Both the position numbers and the translations under genes were made by a program. The notes beneath the pieces were generated by a model that saw nothing but the letters and a program-made list of their open reading frames with translations, had not been told where the DNA came from and made no database searches. A DNA stretch of 33,388 nucleotides, from NCBI GenBank assembly GCA_022768745.1, contig JALELK010000004.1, positions 1-33,388 on the forward strand, read 5' to 3'. Positions within the stretch are counted from its first letter, which is position 1, and every line of letters begins with the position of its first letter. The stretch is from Lachnospiraceae bacterium. GTDB taxonomy: Bacteria; Bacillota; Clostridia; Lachnospirales; Lachnospiraceae. Below, in pieces: positions 27,020-33,388 of the stretch.

Positions 27020-27526
27020 ATGGAGGAACAAAGCAAGAGAAAAAACCCTTCCCGAAAGGAATGTGAGGATATTATCCGTCGCATTCTCATGACAGAAGTT
27101 CTGGAGAAAGGCACCAATGAACACTTTAAAAACGCAACGGATTTTTTAGCATATTTTCAATCTCTCTATCCTGCCGGCGATAGTCTCACCAAACAGGTAC
27201 AGCGAGCAGTCAAAGCTATGAATATGCCAAAGGACGACCGGGGCTACTATATTATAAATAAAACAGAAGAACAGTTAAATCAGGACAAAGAACTTTCCTT
27301 CCTGTTGAAGAAAACAAATGCTACCGTGTCCTCTCTGGATGAATGTGAAACTCTGTTTTTGCAGGTGGAACCTACGTGCAAGGACTACCTTTTTCAAATG
27401 TTGCAACAGTCTATTACCTTCGCTGACAAATACGTCACCATCGTGAATTCCTCCAACGGACTTATCTTTTATACAAAAAACAAAACCCAGTTAAAGGTTA
27501 TGCTTGATAGTCTGATTCACCGGTAA
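27020..27526 (+). CDS. Small regulator-like protein, possibly ArgR-like architecture
   Basis: A 168-residue protein, not firmly recognised. The N-terminal part (about residues 40-75: LAYFQSLYPAGDSLTKQVQRAVKAMNMPKDDRGYYI) looks like a winged helix with a recognition helix. The C-terminal part (about 108-168) alternates helices and strands (ETLFLQVEPTCKDYLFQMLQ, then FADKYVTIVNSSNGLIFYTKNKTQLKVMLDSL), much as the arginine-binding domain of ArgR does. I rate the ArgR likeness as weak. It diverges from the AbiE-like pair and shares its operator region, and another TTGTC/GACAA palindrome follows its stop. AAAGGAG precedes the ATG. Confidence 0.45.
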   Translation: MEEQSKRKNPSRKECEDIIRRILMTEVLEKGTNEHFKNATDFLAYFQSLYPAGDSLTKQVQRAVKAMNMPKDDRGYYIINKTEEQLNQDKELSFLLKKTNATVSSLDECETLFLQVEPTCKDYLFQMLQQSITFADKYVTIVNSSNGLIFYTKNKTQLKVMLDSLIHR

Positions 27527-27533
27527 TTCTATA

Positions 27534-27548
27534 AATTGTCAGACAATT
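27534..27548. promoter_or_regulatory. AATTGTC-A-GACAATT palindrome after the regulator-like gene
   Basis: A perfect 7-1-7 dyad seven bases after the stop codon. It carries the same TTGTC/GACAA core as the upstream operator array but with a 1-base spacer. It may be a distant operator or chance. Confidence 0.35.
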
Positions 27549-27580
27549 CGGCTCTTATTTTGTTTTGTCTTCATACATAT

Positions 27581-27617
27581 AAAAAAGACGATATTCGATA
27601 TGAACATCGTCTTTTTT
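27581..27617. terminator. Bidirectional terminator
   Basis: AAAAAAGACGAT and ATCGTCTTTTTT form a 12-bp stem. It lies between the regulator-like gene on the plus strand and the carboxypeptidase gene on the minus strand, with T-runs in both directions. Confidence 0.85.
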
Positions 27618-27644
27618 ATATTTTTCGTCATTTTATTTTGTTCT

Positions 27645-29135
27645 TTATGGTCGTCTTCTGGCATTTGTGTGTCGATTATTTGTTCTCTTAATAGCTTTTC
27701 CGCTCCTATTGTTACCGCTCATGCTCTTTTGTGTGTTCGAAGACTTTTTTCTTCTGGATGAGGTCTTTTTTCTGTTACGGTTTATCTTGGTGTACTTGCC
27801 CTTATATGGTGATTTTTGTTTTGTATGTCTGTGCTTGTACAACAAAATCTTTCCTGACTGTAAATGTAGTGTGTATCCTCCCAAAAACAGAAGCCCTGCA
27901 ATCAGCACCACCAACAGAATGGTCTTGAAATCAATGCGAATATACTTGATGGAACTTCCGCCCTCTTTTTCTGAAATACTATGAAATGGGAAAGATACCT
28001 TTTCCGCTTTTTCATATATGACGTTGGCAGAGCCAACACTCTTTCCTGCATAAGTATATTTTATCTTTGCCACAGCTCCGCTTTTTTTAGATGCCGGAAC
28101 TACCTTTGCCTCCGCATCGCTAAAGGACGCCGTGGTAGGAAGTACAACCACCGCACTGGGGTCGATTCGAATCAAATCTATTTTGTCACTAAGCATCCCC
28201 GTTGCAGTAGCATCGTTTAAATCCGACAGGGAAACATGGTCTTTTACCTTCATTACGGAAAAGTTTGAAAAGCAATATTCAAACAATTTTTCCGTGTCCT
28301 GATAATGGGCAGGATTTGAACTGTTCAAAACGACACAAAGTAAGGTCATGCCATTTTTTTTGGCATAGGTCACCAAGGTATTTCCCGCCTCATCTGTATA
28401 TCCGGTTTTTCCGCCTACCGCATATTCATATAAATTAGAACTTCCCCTGTGATTACTAATCATTCCGTGGGTATTATTGCAATAATATTCCTCTTTTTTA
28501 TTGTCCTTTGGTATGGTGTAGGCTCTTGTTCCACAGATTTCCTGAAACTTGGGAATCTGGTAAGCTGCTCTTGCAATCAATGCCATATCGTGGGCTGTCA
28601 CATAGTGATCTGCATCCGGCAAACCGTTTGGGTTTGCAAAATGGGTATTGGTGCATCCCAAAGTTTTTGCCTTGGCATTCATCATACCTACAAAATCATC
28701 TATACTGCCCCCTGCCACATGTTCTCCAATGGCCCAGGCACATTCATTGGCTGACTCCAACATCATTCCGTAAAGTGCAGATTCCAGTGTCATCTTCTCT
28801 CCCACTTCTCTGGAAATATGGGAAGTGTCACCTTCATTTTTATAGACAGCATCCTCTGAAAATGTCACAGTTTCATCTAAATCACAATTTTCCAGTGCCA
28901 GCAAAGCTGTCATTATCTTGGTAATGCTGGCAGGATAATAGGTCTGGTCTGCATTTTTCTCATACAGAACTGTGCCGGTTTCCTGTTCCACCACAATTGC
29001 CGCTCCCGATTGTACATCCACACCATCCGGCCAGTAAGCAGCCGCATCTACTTTCATAACCCCGGAAAATCCCACCGTAACTACGGTAAGTGCTCCTGCA
29101 AGTGCCAGGGCAAAAAAACGTTTTATATTTTTCAT
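27645..29135 (-). CDS. dacF: D-alanyl-D-alanine carboxypeptidase (DacF-type PBP)
   Basis: A 496-residue low-molecular-weight penicillin-binding protein. The signal peptide (about 1-32) is followed by the catalytic set: SITK at 70-73, SAN at 128-130 and KTG at 243-245. It removes the terminal D-Ala from peptidoglycan stem peptides outside the membrane. Near 408-427 a membrane helix (TILLVVLIAGLLFLGGYTL) anchors it, and a very basic tail of about 65 residues follows (Lys/Arg/Asn/Ser-rich). With the active domain outside, the tail should lie in the cytoplasm. Such a tail is not usual in DacF. A strong promoter lies at 29193-29221 and a leader hairpin at 29161-29181. The symbol is by family only. 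Confidence 0.9.
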   Translation of the reverse strand: MKNIKRFFALALAGALTVVTVGFSGVMKVDAAAYWPDGVDVQSGAAIVVEQETGTVLYEKNADQTYYPASITKIMTALLALENCDLDETVTFSEDAVYKNEGDTSHISREVGEKMTLESALYGMMLESANECAWAIGEHVAGGSIDDFVGMMNAKAKTLGCTNTHFANPNGLPDADHYVTAHDMALIARAAYQIPKFQEICGTRAYTIPKDNKKEEYYCNNTHGMISNHRGSSNLYEYAVGGKTGYTDEAGNTLVTYAKKNGMTLLCVVLNSSNPAHYQDTEKLFEYCFSNFSVMKVKDHVSLSDLNDATATGMLSDKIDLIRIDPSAVVVLPTTASFSDAEAKVVPASKKSGAVAKIKYTYAGKSVGSANVIYEKAEKVSFPFHSISEKEGGSSIKYIRIDFKTILLVVLIAGLLFLGGYTLHLQSGKILLYKHRHTKQKSPYKGKYTKINRNRKKTSSRRKKSSNTQKSMSGNNRSGKAIKRTNNRHTNARRRP

Positions 29136-29160
29136 ATGTCTTCTCTCTTTAAATTTATTC

Positions 29161-29181
29161 TTTTTCGGTTACACCGAAAAA
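29161..29181 (-). other. 5'-leader hairpin of the carboxypeptidase mRNA
   Basis: TTTTTCGGT and ACCGAAAAA form a perfect 9-bp stem with a 3-base loop, beginning a few bases after the expected transcription start. It may protect the mRNA 5' end. Confidence 0.4.
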
Positions 29182-29192
29182 CATACAGTCTT

Positions 29193-29221
29193 AGTATAAT
29201 ATCTTACATTTTCCGGTGCAA
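29193..29221 (-). promoter_or_regulatory. Sigma-A promoter of the carboxypeptidase gene
   Basis: TTGCAC (29221-29216), 17 bases, TATACT (29198-29193) on the minus strand; start near 29186. Confidence 0.65.
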
Positions 29222-29334
29222 CTGATTTCTTCCTATTTATCCTTTTATTCTTTGTATTAATAGTGTAAAATAAAGCAGATTGAAAGGGAATCCTTCTATT
29301 TGATATATATTAATTTGCATATAAGGAGTAACAT

Positions 29335-29988
29335 ATGAGATTAAGAAACATTCCGGGTGCAGACGAAGCTATTGAAAACAGCATTTACTGCATTGATGAC
29401 CCTGCTCTTCACAAGGGAAACTGGAACAGCATTTTTTCAAAGAAACAACCTCTCCACATCGAAATTGGTATGGGAAAAGGACAATTTATCTTTGGTATGG
29501 CGGAAGCTCATCCGGACATCAATTACCTTGGCATCGAAAAATATACCAGCGTTTTACTTCGGGCTGTACAAAAAATAGACGAAAATCCTATGGACTCTCT
29601 CCGTTTTCTCTGCTTTAATGCAGAGGCCATCGATGAAATCTTTGCTTCCGGAGAAGTTGACCGGATTTACTTAAACTTTAGCGATCCCTGGCCCAAGGAC
29701 CGCCATGCAAAACGTCGCCTCACATCCAAAAATTTCCTTCAGCGATATGACCATATTTTAGCCCCGGAGGGACACATTGAGTTTAAAACCGACAACCGAG
29801 GTCTTTTTGATTTTTCCGTAGAAGAAATCGAAACCTCTGACATTTGGAAGATAGATGCCATTACCTATGACCTGCATCATGACAGTTCTATGAATCAGGG
29901 TAATATTATGACGGAATACGAAGAAAAGTTTTCCTCAAAGGGAAACCCTATCTATAAGCTCATTGCCAGCAGAAAAGCATCTGTCTGA
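29335..29988 (+). CDS. trmB: tRNA (guanine(46)-N7)-methyltransferase
   Basis: A 217-residue SAM-dependent enzyme that makes m7G46 in tRNA. Family marks are the SAM site IEIGMGKGQFI (about 43-53) and the catalytic stretch NFSDPWPKDRHAKRRL (about 115-130). An AAGGAG site lies just before the ATG. It is a single plus-strand gene flanked by minus-strand ones, with a terminator after it. Confidence 0.96.
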   Translation: MRLRNIPGADEAIENSIYCIDDPALHKGNWNSIFSKKQPLHIEIGMGKGQFIFGMAEAHPDINYLGIEKYTSVLLRAVQKIDENPMDSLRFLCFNAEAIDEIFASGEVDRIYLNFSDPWPKDRHAKRRLTSKNFLQRYDHILAPEGHIEFKTDNRGLFDFSVEEIETSDIWKIDAITYDLHHDSSMNQGNIMTEYEEKFSSKGNPIYKLIASRKASV

Positions 29989-30043
29989 TGGTTTTACTTC
30001 CTATTATAAGGAAGATTCCCTCACATAAATGAATTCTTAGCAT

Positions 30044-30083
30044 AAAATAAGAGAAAGCAATTTTACTTGCCTTCTCTTATTTT
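30044..30083. terminator. Bidirectional terminator after trmB and araD
   Basis: A 17-bp stem with one mismatch (AAAATAAGAGAAAGCAA, 6-base loop TTTTAC, complement). It ends in T-runs for both strands. Between it and the araD stop lie about 115 bases in which I see no gene. Confidence 0.75.
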
Positions 30084-30197
30084 TATAGAAACTATGAAAC
30101 AGTGTTTTTTCTTTCCCTACTTTTACAGACGTTGTCGGTGCAAAAACATAATGGGTTGCATCCGAAAATCCTTCAAGTGTGTAATCAAAGATTTAAA

Positions 30198-30905
30198 TCA
30201 GTTATTCTGCCCATAATATGCATTGGCGCCATGTTTGCGATAATAGTGCTTATCCTGAAGCACCTGTGGTGCCGGTGCCACCTTTGGATTTATCATCTCA
30301 CAATTTGCCGCCATCTTTGCCACTTCCTCTAAAACAACTGCATTGTGAACAGCCTCGTGAGCATCCTTACCCCAGGTAAATGGGCCGTGGTTTTTGCACA
30401 AAACGGCGGGAGTCGCAATGTAATCGATGTTTCTCGCCTCAAATTCATCTGCAATCAGAATTCCTGTATTTTTCTCATAGGCTTCATCAATCTCTTCCTT
30501 GGTAAGATTTCTCACACACGGAACATCCTGATAAATATAATCTGCATGGGTGGTTCCGTAACAAGGAATATTTCTTCCAGCCTGTGCCCAACTGGTTGCC
30601 CAGGTAGAATGGGTATGTACCACACCACCAATGTCCTTGAAACGATTGTAAAGAACCACATGGGTTGCTGTATCAGAAGAAGGGTTTAACTTTCCTTCCA
30701 CCTTATTACCATCCAAGTCCACCACAACCATATCTTCCGGTGTCAGCTTGTCATAATCCACACCGCTTGGCTTGATAACAAATAATCCGGCTTCTCTGTC
30801 AATACCGCTGACATTTCCCCAGGTAAATGTAACCAAATGATATTTTGGCAAAAGCATATTTGCCTCATATACTTCTTTTTTTAATTCTTCTAACATCCTC
30901 TTCAC
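30198..30905 (-). CDS. araD: L-ribulose-5-phosphate 4-epimerase
   Basis: A 235-residue class II aldolase-fold zinc enzyme that converts L-ribulose 5-phosphate to D-xylulose 5-phosphate. The metal ligands expected for AraD are present: His97 and His99 (VHTHST) and His173 (KNHGPFTWG), with Asp78 in SSDTATH. TWGNVSG near residue 28 and KPSGVDYD near 45 form the phosphate site. It follows the ribulokinase gene by 38 bases on the same strand, giving two consecutive steps of L-arabinose breakdown. L-arabinose isomerase is not in this window. Confidence 0.95.
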   Translation of the reverse strand: MKRMLEELKKEVYEANMLLPKYHLVTFTWGNVSGIDREAGLFVIKPSGVDYDKLTPEDMVVVDLDGNKVEGKLNPSSDTATHVVLYNRFKDIGGVVHTHSTWATSWAQAGRNIPCYGTTHADYIYQDVPCVRNLTKEEIDEAYEKNTGILIADEFEARNIDYIATPAVLCKNHGPFTWGKDAHEAVHNAVVLEEVAKMAANCEMINPKVAPAPQVLQDKHYYRKHGANAYYGQNN

Positions 30906-30943
30906 TCCTTTTCACAGGGTTGTTTATCACCTGTCTCTATAGC

Positions 30944-32539
30944 CTATGATAATTTTTCCACTGCTGTCTGCTCCACTGCAATTCCATCCTTAAATCTGGT
31001 GGCAAAAGCATTGAATCCCTCTACATCTTTCGCATCCGGCTCAACGGAAGAACCTTCTGCATCTGCAAATACTTTGTCTGCCAGATAATCTTCCAGTGAC
31101 TCTCCACCAGCCTTTTTCACAAGATATGCTGCCAATACAGCCATTCCCCAAGGTCCGCCTTCTCCGGCTGTCTCCATAACAGAAACAGGAGTATTCAAGG
31201 CAGCTGCCAGGAAATTCTGCGCCACGCCCTTGGTCTTGAAAATTCCACCGTGTCCGTAGATGGCATCTATCTCCACCTTTTCCTGCTGCAACAATAAATC
31301 CATTCCCACCTTCAATGCACCAAAGCTGGCATATAAGTGCGAGCGCATAAAGTTTGCCAAAGTAAATTTACTCTCCGGTGTACGGACAAACATCGGCCGT
31401 CCTTCCACACAATTCATAATATTTTCTCCGGATAAAAATCCGTAGGACAAAAGTCCTCCGCAGTCCGGGTCTGCCTCCAAAGATTTGCGATACAAAGTAC
31501 CGTATAACTCGTCTCCGGAAACCTTAACACCAAAAGCATCCAGCACTTCTCCACAGAGTCCGACCCATGCATTTAAGTCACTGGTGCAGTTGTTGGCGTG
31601 AACCATAGCCACCAGGCTTCCATCCGGTGTAGTTACCATATCAATCTGTGGATAATATCTGCTCAATTCCTTGTCTAAAACCACCATGGCAAAGACAGAT
31701 GTTCCGGCAGAGACATTACCTGTGCGCTGCTTTACACTGTTGGTGGCCACCATACCTGTTCCCGCATCTCCTTCCGGAGGAGCAATCGGTACGCCTGCTT
31801 CCAATTCTCCGCTCGGATCCAAAAGCTTTGCCCCTGTCTCTGTCAAAGTTCCGGCTGCTTCTCCTGCAAGTCGAATTTCCGGAAGAATCTCTGTCAACTT
31901 CCAAGGGAAATGATACTCTGCTATCAGATTTTCAAACTTTTCTATCATAGTAGCGTCGTACTGTTTTGTCTTTGGATCAATAGGGAACATACCGGAAGCA
32001 TCGCCCACTCCCAATACCTTCTCCCCGGTTAATTTCCAATGGATAAATCCTGCCAATGTTGTGAAAAATGCAATATCCTTTACGTGGTCTTCTCCATTTA
32101 AAATCGCCTGATACAAGTGAGATATACTCCAGCGTTCCGGTATATTGTACTCAAACAGTGCACTCAGCTTTTCTGCCGCCTCTCCTGTTGTACTGTTTCT
32201 CCAGGTACGGAATGGTACCAAAAGCTTTCCCTCTTTATCAAATGCCAGATATCCGTGCATCATAGCACTAAATCCCAAAGCAGCAATCTTTGTAAGCTTA
32301 ACACCGTATTTGCTCTCCACGTCCTTCTTCAGGTTTGCGTAACTGTCCTGAAGACCGCTCCAAATCTCATCCTCGTGATAAGTCCAAAAACCATTTTCCA
32401 GACGGTTCTCCCAAATATGGTCTCCGCTGGCTATAGGTTTGTGATTCTCATCTATCAAAACCGCCTTTATTCTGGTAGAGCCAAACTCAATTCCAAGTAT
32501 TGCCTCTCCATTTGCAATCAATTCCTTTGTATCGCTCAT
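30944..32539 (-). CDS. araB: Ribulokinase-type FGGY carbohydrate kinase
   Basis: A 531-residue FGGY-family kinase. The N-terminal phosphate-binding motif [15 protein letters not shown] (about 16-30) and the C-terminal nucleotide region with [20 protein letters not shown] (about 425-445) are present. With araD directly downstream it probably phosphorylates L-ribulose. The family is broad, so the substrate rests on context. A GAGGAGG site precedes the ATG. A -10-like TATACT lies at 32612-32607 with no good -35, which suggests activation or weak basal expression. Confidence 0.88.
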   Translation of the reverse strand: MSDTKELIANGEAILGIEFGSTRIKAVLIDENHKPIASGDHIWENRLENGFWTYHEDEIWSGLQDSYANLKKDVESKYGVKLTKIAALGFSAMMHGYLAFDKEGKLLVPFRTWRNSTTGEAAEKLSALFEYNIPERWSISHLYQAILNGEDHVKDIAFFTTLAGFIHWKLTGEKVLGVGDASGMFPIDPKTKQYDATMIEKFENLIAEYHFPWKLTEILPEIRLAGEAAGTLTETGAKLLDPSGELEAGVPIAPPEGDAGTGMVATNSVKQRTGNVSAGTSVFAMVVLDKELSRYYPQIDMVTTPDGSLVAMVHANNCTSDLNAWVGLCGEVLDAFGVKVSGDELYGTLYRKSLEADPDCGGLLSYGFLSGENIMNCVEGRPMFVRTPESKFTLANFMRSHLYASFGALKVGMDLLLQQEKVEIDAIYGHGGIFKTKGVAQNFLAAALNTPVSVMETAGEGGPWGMAVLAAYLVKKAGGESLEDYLADKVFADAEGSSVEPDAKDVEGFNAFATRFKDGIAVEQTAVEKLS

Positions 32540-32693
32540 AACAACCTCCTCGCTACACTCTAAAATTTCGCCTGCCCTGCAGACACACGAACCTTATTTT
32601 GCATTAAGTATAGCATTAGAGATTTTTTTAAACTATACGATTATCAACGAATTTGTTTCACTTTTTTATCACAGTAAAAAAGGGCAAAAAAAT

Positions 32694-32723
32694 AACCCAA
32701 ACAGCGCTAAATCTGTCCGAGTT
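32694..32723 (-). terminator. Terminator of the tRNA-Lys gene
   Basis: On the minus strand an 11-bp stem forms from AACTCGGACAG and CTGTTTGGGTT, allowing G-U pairs, with an 8-base loop. A T-rich tail follows. It begins 10 bases after the tRNA 3' end, so it was the normal terminator of the intact gene. Confidence 0.65.
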
Positions 32724-32732
32724 ACTTTATAG

Positions 32733-32777
32733 TGCGCGATCAGGGGTTCGAACCCTGGACACCCTGATTAAGAGTCA
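32733..32777 (-). tRNA. 3' fragment of tRNA-Lys (CTT): attachment-site remnant
   Basis: 45 bases on the minus strand match a tRNA from position 29 to 73: anticodon loop with CTT at 32772-32770, the full T arm (CAGGG-TTCGAAC-CCCTG) and acceptor strand ATCGCGC plus the discriminator A. The 5' half (acceptor 5' strand, D arm, start of the anticodon stem) is absent; the sequence upstream is unrelated. This is what remains after an element integrates into the 3' part of a tRNA gene. The intact tRNA-Lys should be at the far end of the element, beyond the right edge. Confidence 0.85.
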
Positions 32778-33113
32778 CCTAAAAAACAAACTGTATATAA
32801 TCAAAAATAGAAAGCAAACACCTAAGATTGCGAAAAGATTTCTCAATACATTTAGAAAAGATTCCTTTTTTTCCGGCGATTTAACAGCATTTTCAAACTG
32901 ATTCACACATTCCGGAGATTTAGAACCAACCCAATTATTTACACCTCTATAATTTCTAATCATCTGATTCGCAAGTTTTATTTTCTTAATCTGCTTTTCC
33001 TTGTTAAATCCATGAACCTGAGACAGCTTCACCTCATAATATTCCCTTAAATCATCAGAGCTAACATAGTGATTTTGTATCCCCAAAGTTTTATAAGCTT
33101 CTTCCAACGTCAT
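32775..33113 (-). CDS. Small protein with J-domain-like N-terminus and C-terminal membrane segment
   Basis: A 112-residue protein. The start is ATG 33113, because GGGGGAG precedes it; an upstream frame adds 19 residues but lacks a ribosome site. The first 58 residues (TLEEAYKTLGIQ, then DLREYYEVKLSQVH, then KIKLANQMIRNY) follow the helix pattern of a J domain. The HPD tripeptide that activates DnaK is replaced by VHG, so any likeness is structural only. A hydrophobic segment (about 91-110) ends the protein. Its TGA stop lies inside the tRNA-Lys fragment. Function unknown; it belongs to the integrated element. Confidence 0.55.
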   Translation of the reverse strand: MTLEEAYKTLGIQNHYVSSDDLREYYEVKLSQVHGFNKEKQIKKIKLANQMIRNYRGVNNWVGSKSPECVNQFENAVKSPEKKESFLNVLRNLFAILGVCFLFLIIYSLFFR

Positions 33114-33177
33114 ATACTCTCCCCCTATGAGGGAATTATAACAAAAAGGGGTGTAAAAATACACCCCCAAACAAAAT

Positions 33178-33388
33178 CTAACAATATTTAAAAATCTTAA
33201 AGAAAATCGGGTCTAACCGATACACATCAATATTAAGCAACCGACAGTTACTTGATATGTGCATATACATCTGCGTTGTCTGAATATCAGCGTGTCCAAG
33301 TAATATCCGGAGAAACTCCACATTGCCCCCACCAAGGATATAAGATGTTGCAAAAGTATGCCGAAGCAGGTGCGGATGCAGACGCTCA
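33178..33388 (-). CDS. Tyrosine recombinase / integrase (N-terminus outside window)
   Basis: About 69 C-terminal residues are visible. They carry the catalytic pattern HPHLLRHTFAT (His and Arg of box II), LGHADIQTTQMYMHIS (second His and the nucleophilic Tyr) and then end IFKYC-stop. The catalytic residues in this part are intact. Such enzymes cut and rejoin att sites; the tRNA-Lys fragment 400 bases away is the likely one. The remainder of the gene lies to the right of the window. Confidence 0.92.
   Translation of the reverse strand, partial: ERLHPHLLRHTFATSYILGGGNVEFLRILLGHADIQTTQMYMHISSNCRLLNIDVYRLDPIFFKIFKYC

Larger units (their letters stand above)
32733..33388. mobile_element. Left end of an integrated element (tRNA-Lys site), continuing out of the window
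   Basis: The boundary is the tRNA-Lys 3' fragment. To its right are a small membrane-protein gene and the C-terminus of a tyrosine recombinase, both on the minus strand. An integrase next to a tRNA 3'-end repeat is the usual arrangement of prophages, ICEs and integrative islands. Which type it is cannot be told from 650 bases. Confidence 0.8.

Noticed and set aside
27667-28924. Several plus-strand frames inside the carboxypeptidase gene
   Set aside because: Antisense shadows with compositional bias and no ribosome sites.

Overview
The window reads as the chromosome of a low-to-mid GC, endospore-lineage Firmicute, most likely a gut-type member of the Lachnospiraceae (Clostridia). The signs are SpmA/SpmB, RicT (YaaT), the rsmI/trmN6/ricT/holB/yaaR cluster, DUF951 and DUF6106 proteins, several ABC sugar systems, and promoters close to the sigma-A consensus. 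Most genes lie on the minus strand. The right end crosses into an integrated mobile element.

Layout. Positions 1-1180 hold the start of an AraR-like GntR regulator and a 5'-truncated sugar ABC permease. Positions 1591-3316 hold a shared sugar-ABC ATPase (MsmX/UgpC type) flanked by two small HPr-like proteins that both lack the phosphorylatable histidine but keep the regulatory serine. A PucR/CdaR-type regulator (3535-4431) diverges from them. Positions 4428-13647 form a galactoside locus: an AraC-type regulator, a lipoprotein binding protein, two MalF/MalG-type permeases, LacZ (GH2), a small membrane protein and GalK. The operon has no ATPase gene, so the nearby shared ATPase probably energises it. 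Together these genes would import a galactoside, hydrolyse it in the cytoplasm and phosphorylate the galactose.

Positions 13740-19527 are housekeeping and sporulation genes: rpsF-ssb-rpsR, a DUF951 protein, an initiator tRNA, a divergent PAP2 protein, spmA-spmB behind a candidate SigE promoter, a DUF885 lipoprotein peptidase and rsmI. Positions 19543-24659 continue the Bacillus-like yaaO-to-rsmI cluster (trmN6, ricT, holB, yaaR), with a guanylate-kinase-like gene where thymidylate kinase sits in Bacillus. Next come a MobA-like nucleotidyltransferase, an AbiEi/AbiEii-type toxin-antitoxin pair, and a divergent unrecognised regulator-like gene that shares a promoter region rich in TTGTCTT boxes. 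A DacF-type carboxypeptidase, TrmB, AraD and a ribulokinase follow.

At 32733-32777 lies the 3' part of a tRNA-Lys(CTT) gene without its 5' half. To its right are a small membrane protein and the C-terminus of a tyrosine recombinase. This is a classic tRNA-3'-end attachment site, so an integrated element starts here and runs out of the window to the right.

The points most worth a second look are the paired histidine-less HPr-like proteins around the shared sugar ATPase, the AbiE-like pair with a degenerate toxin active site and an operator array, and the tRNA-Lys attachment site.
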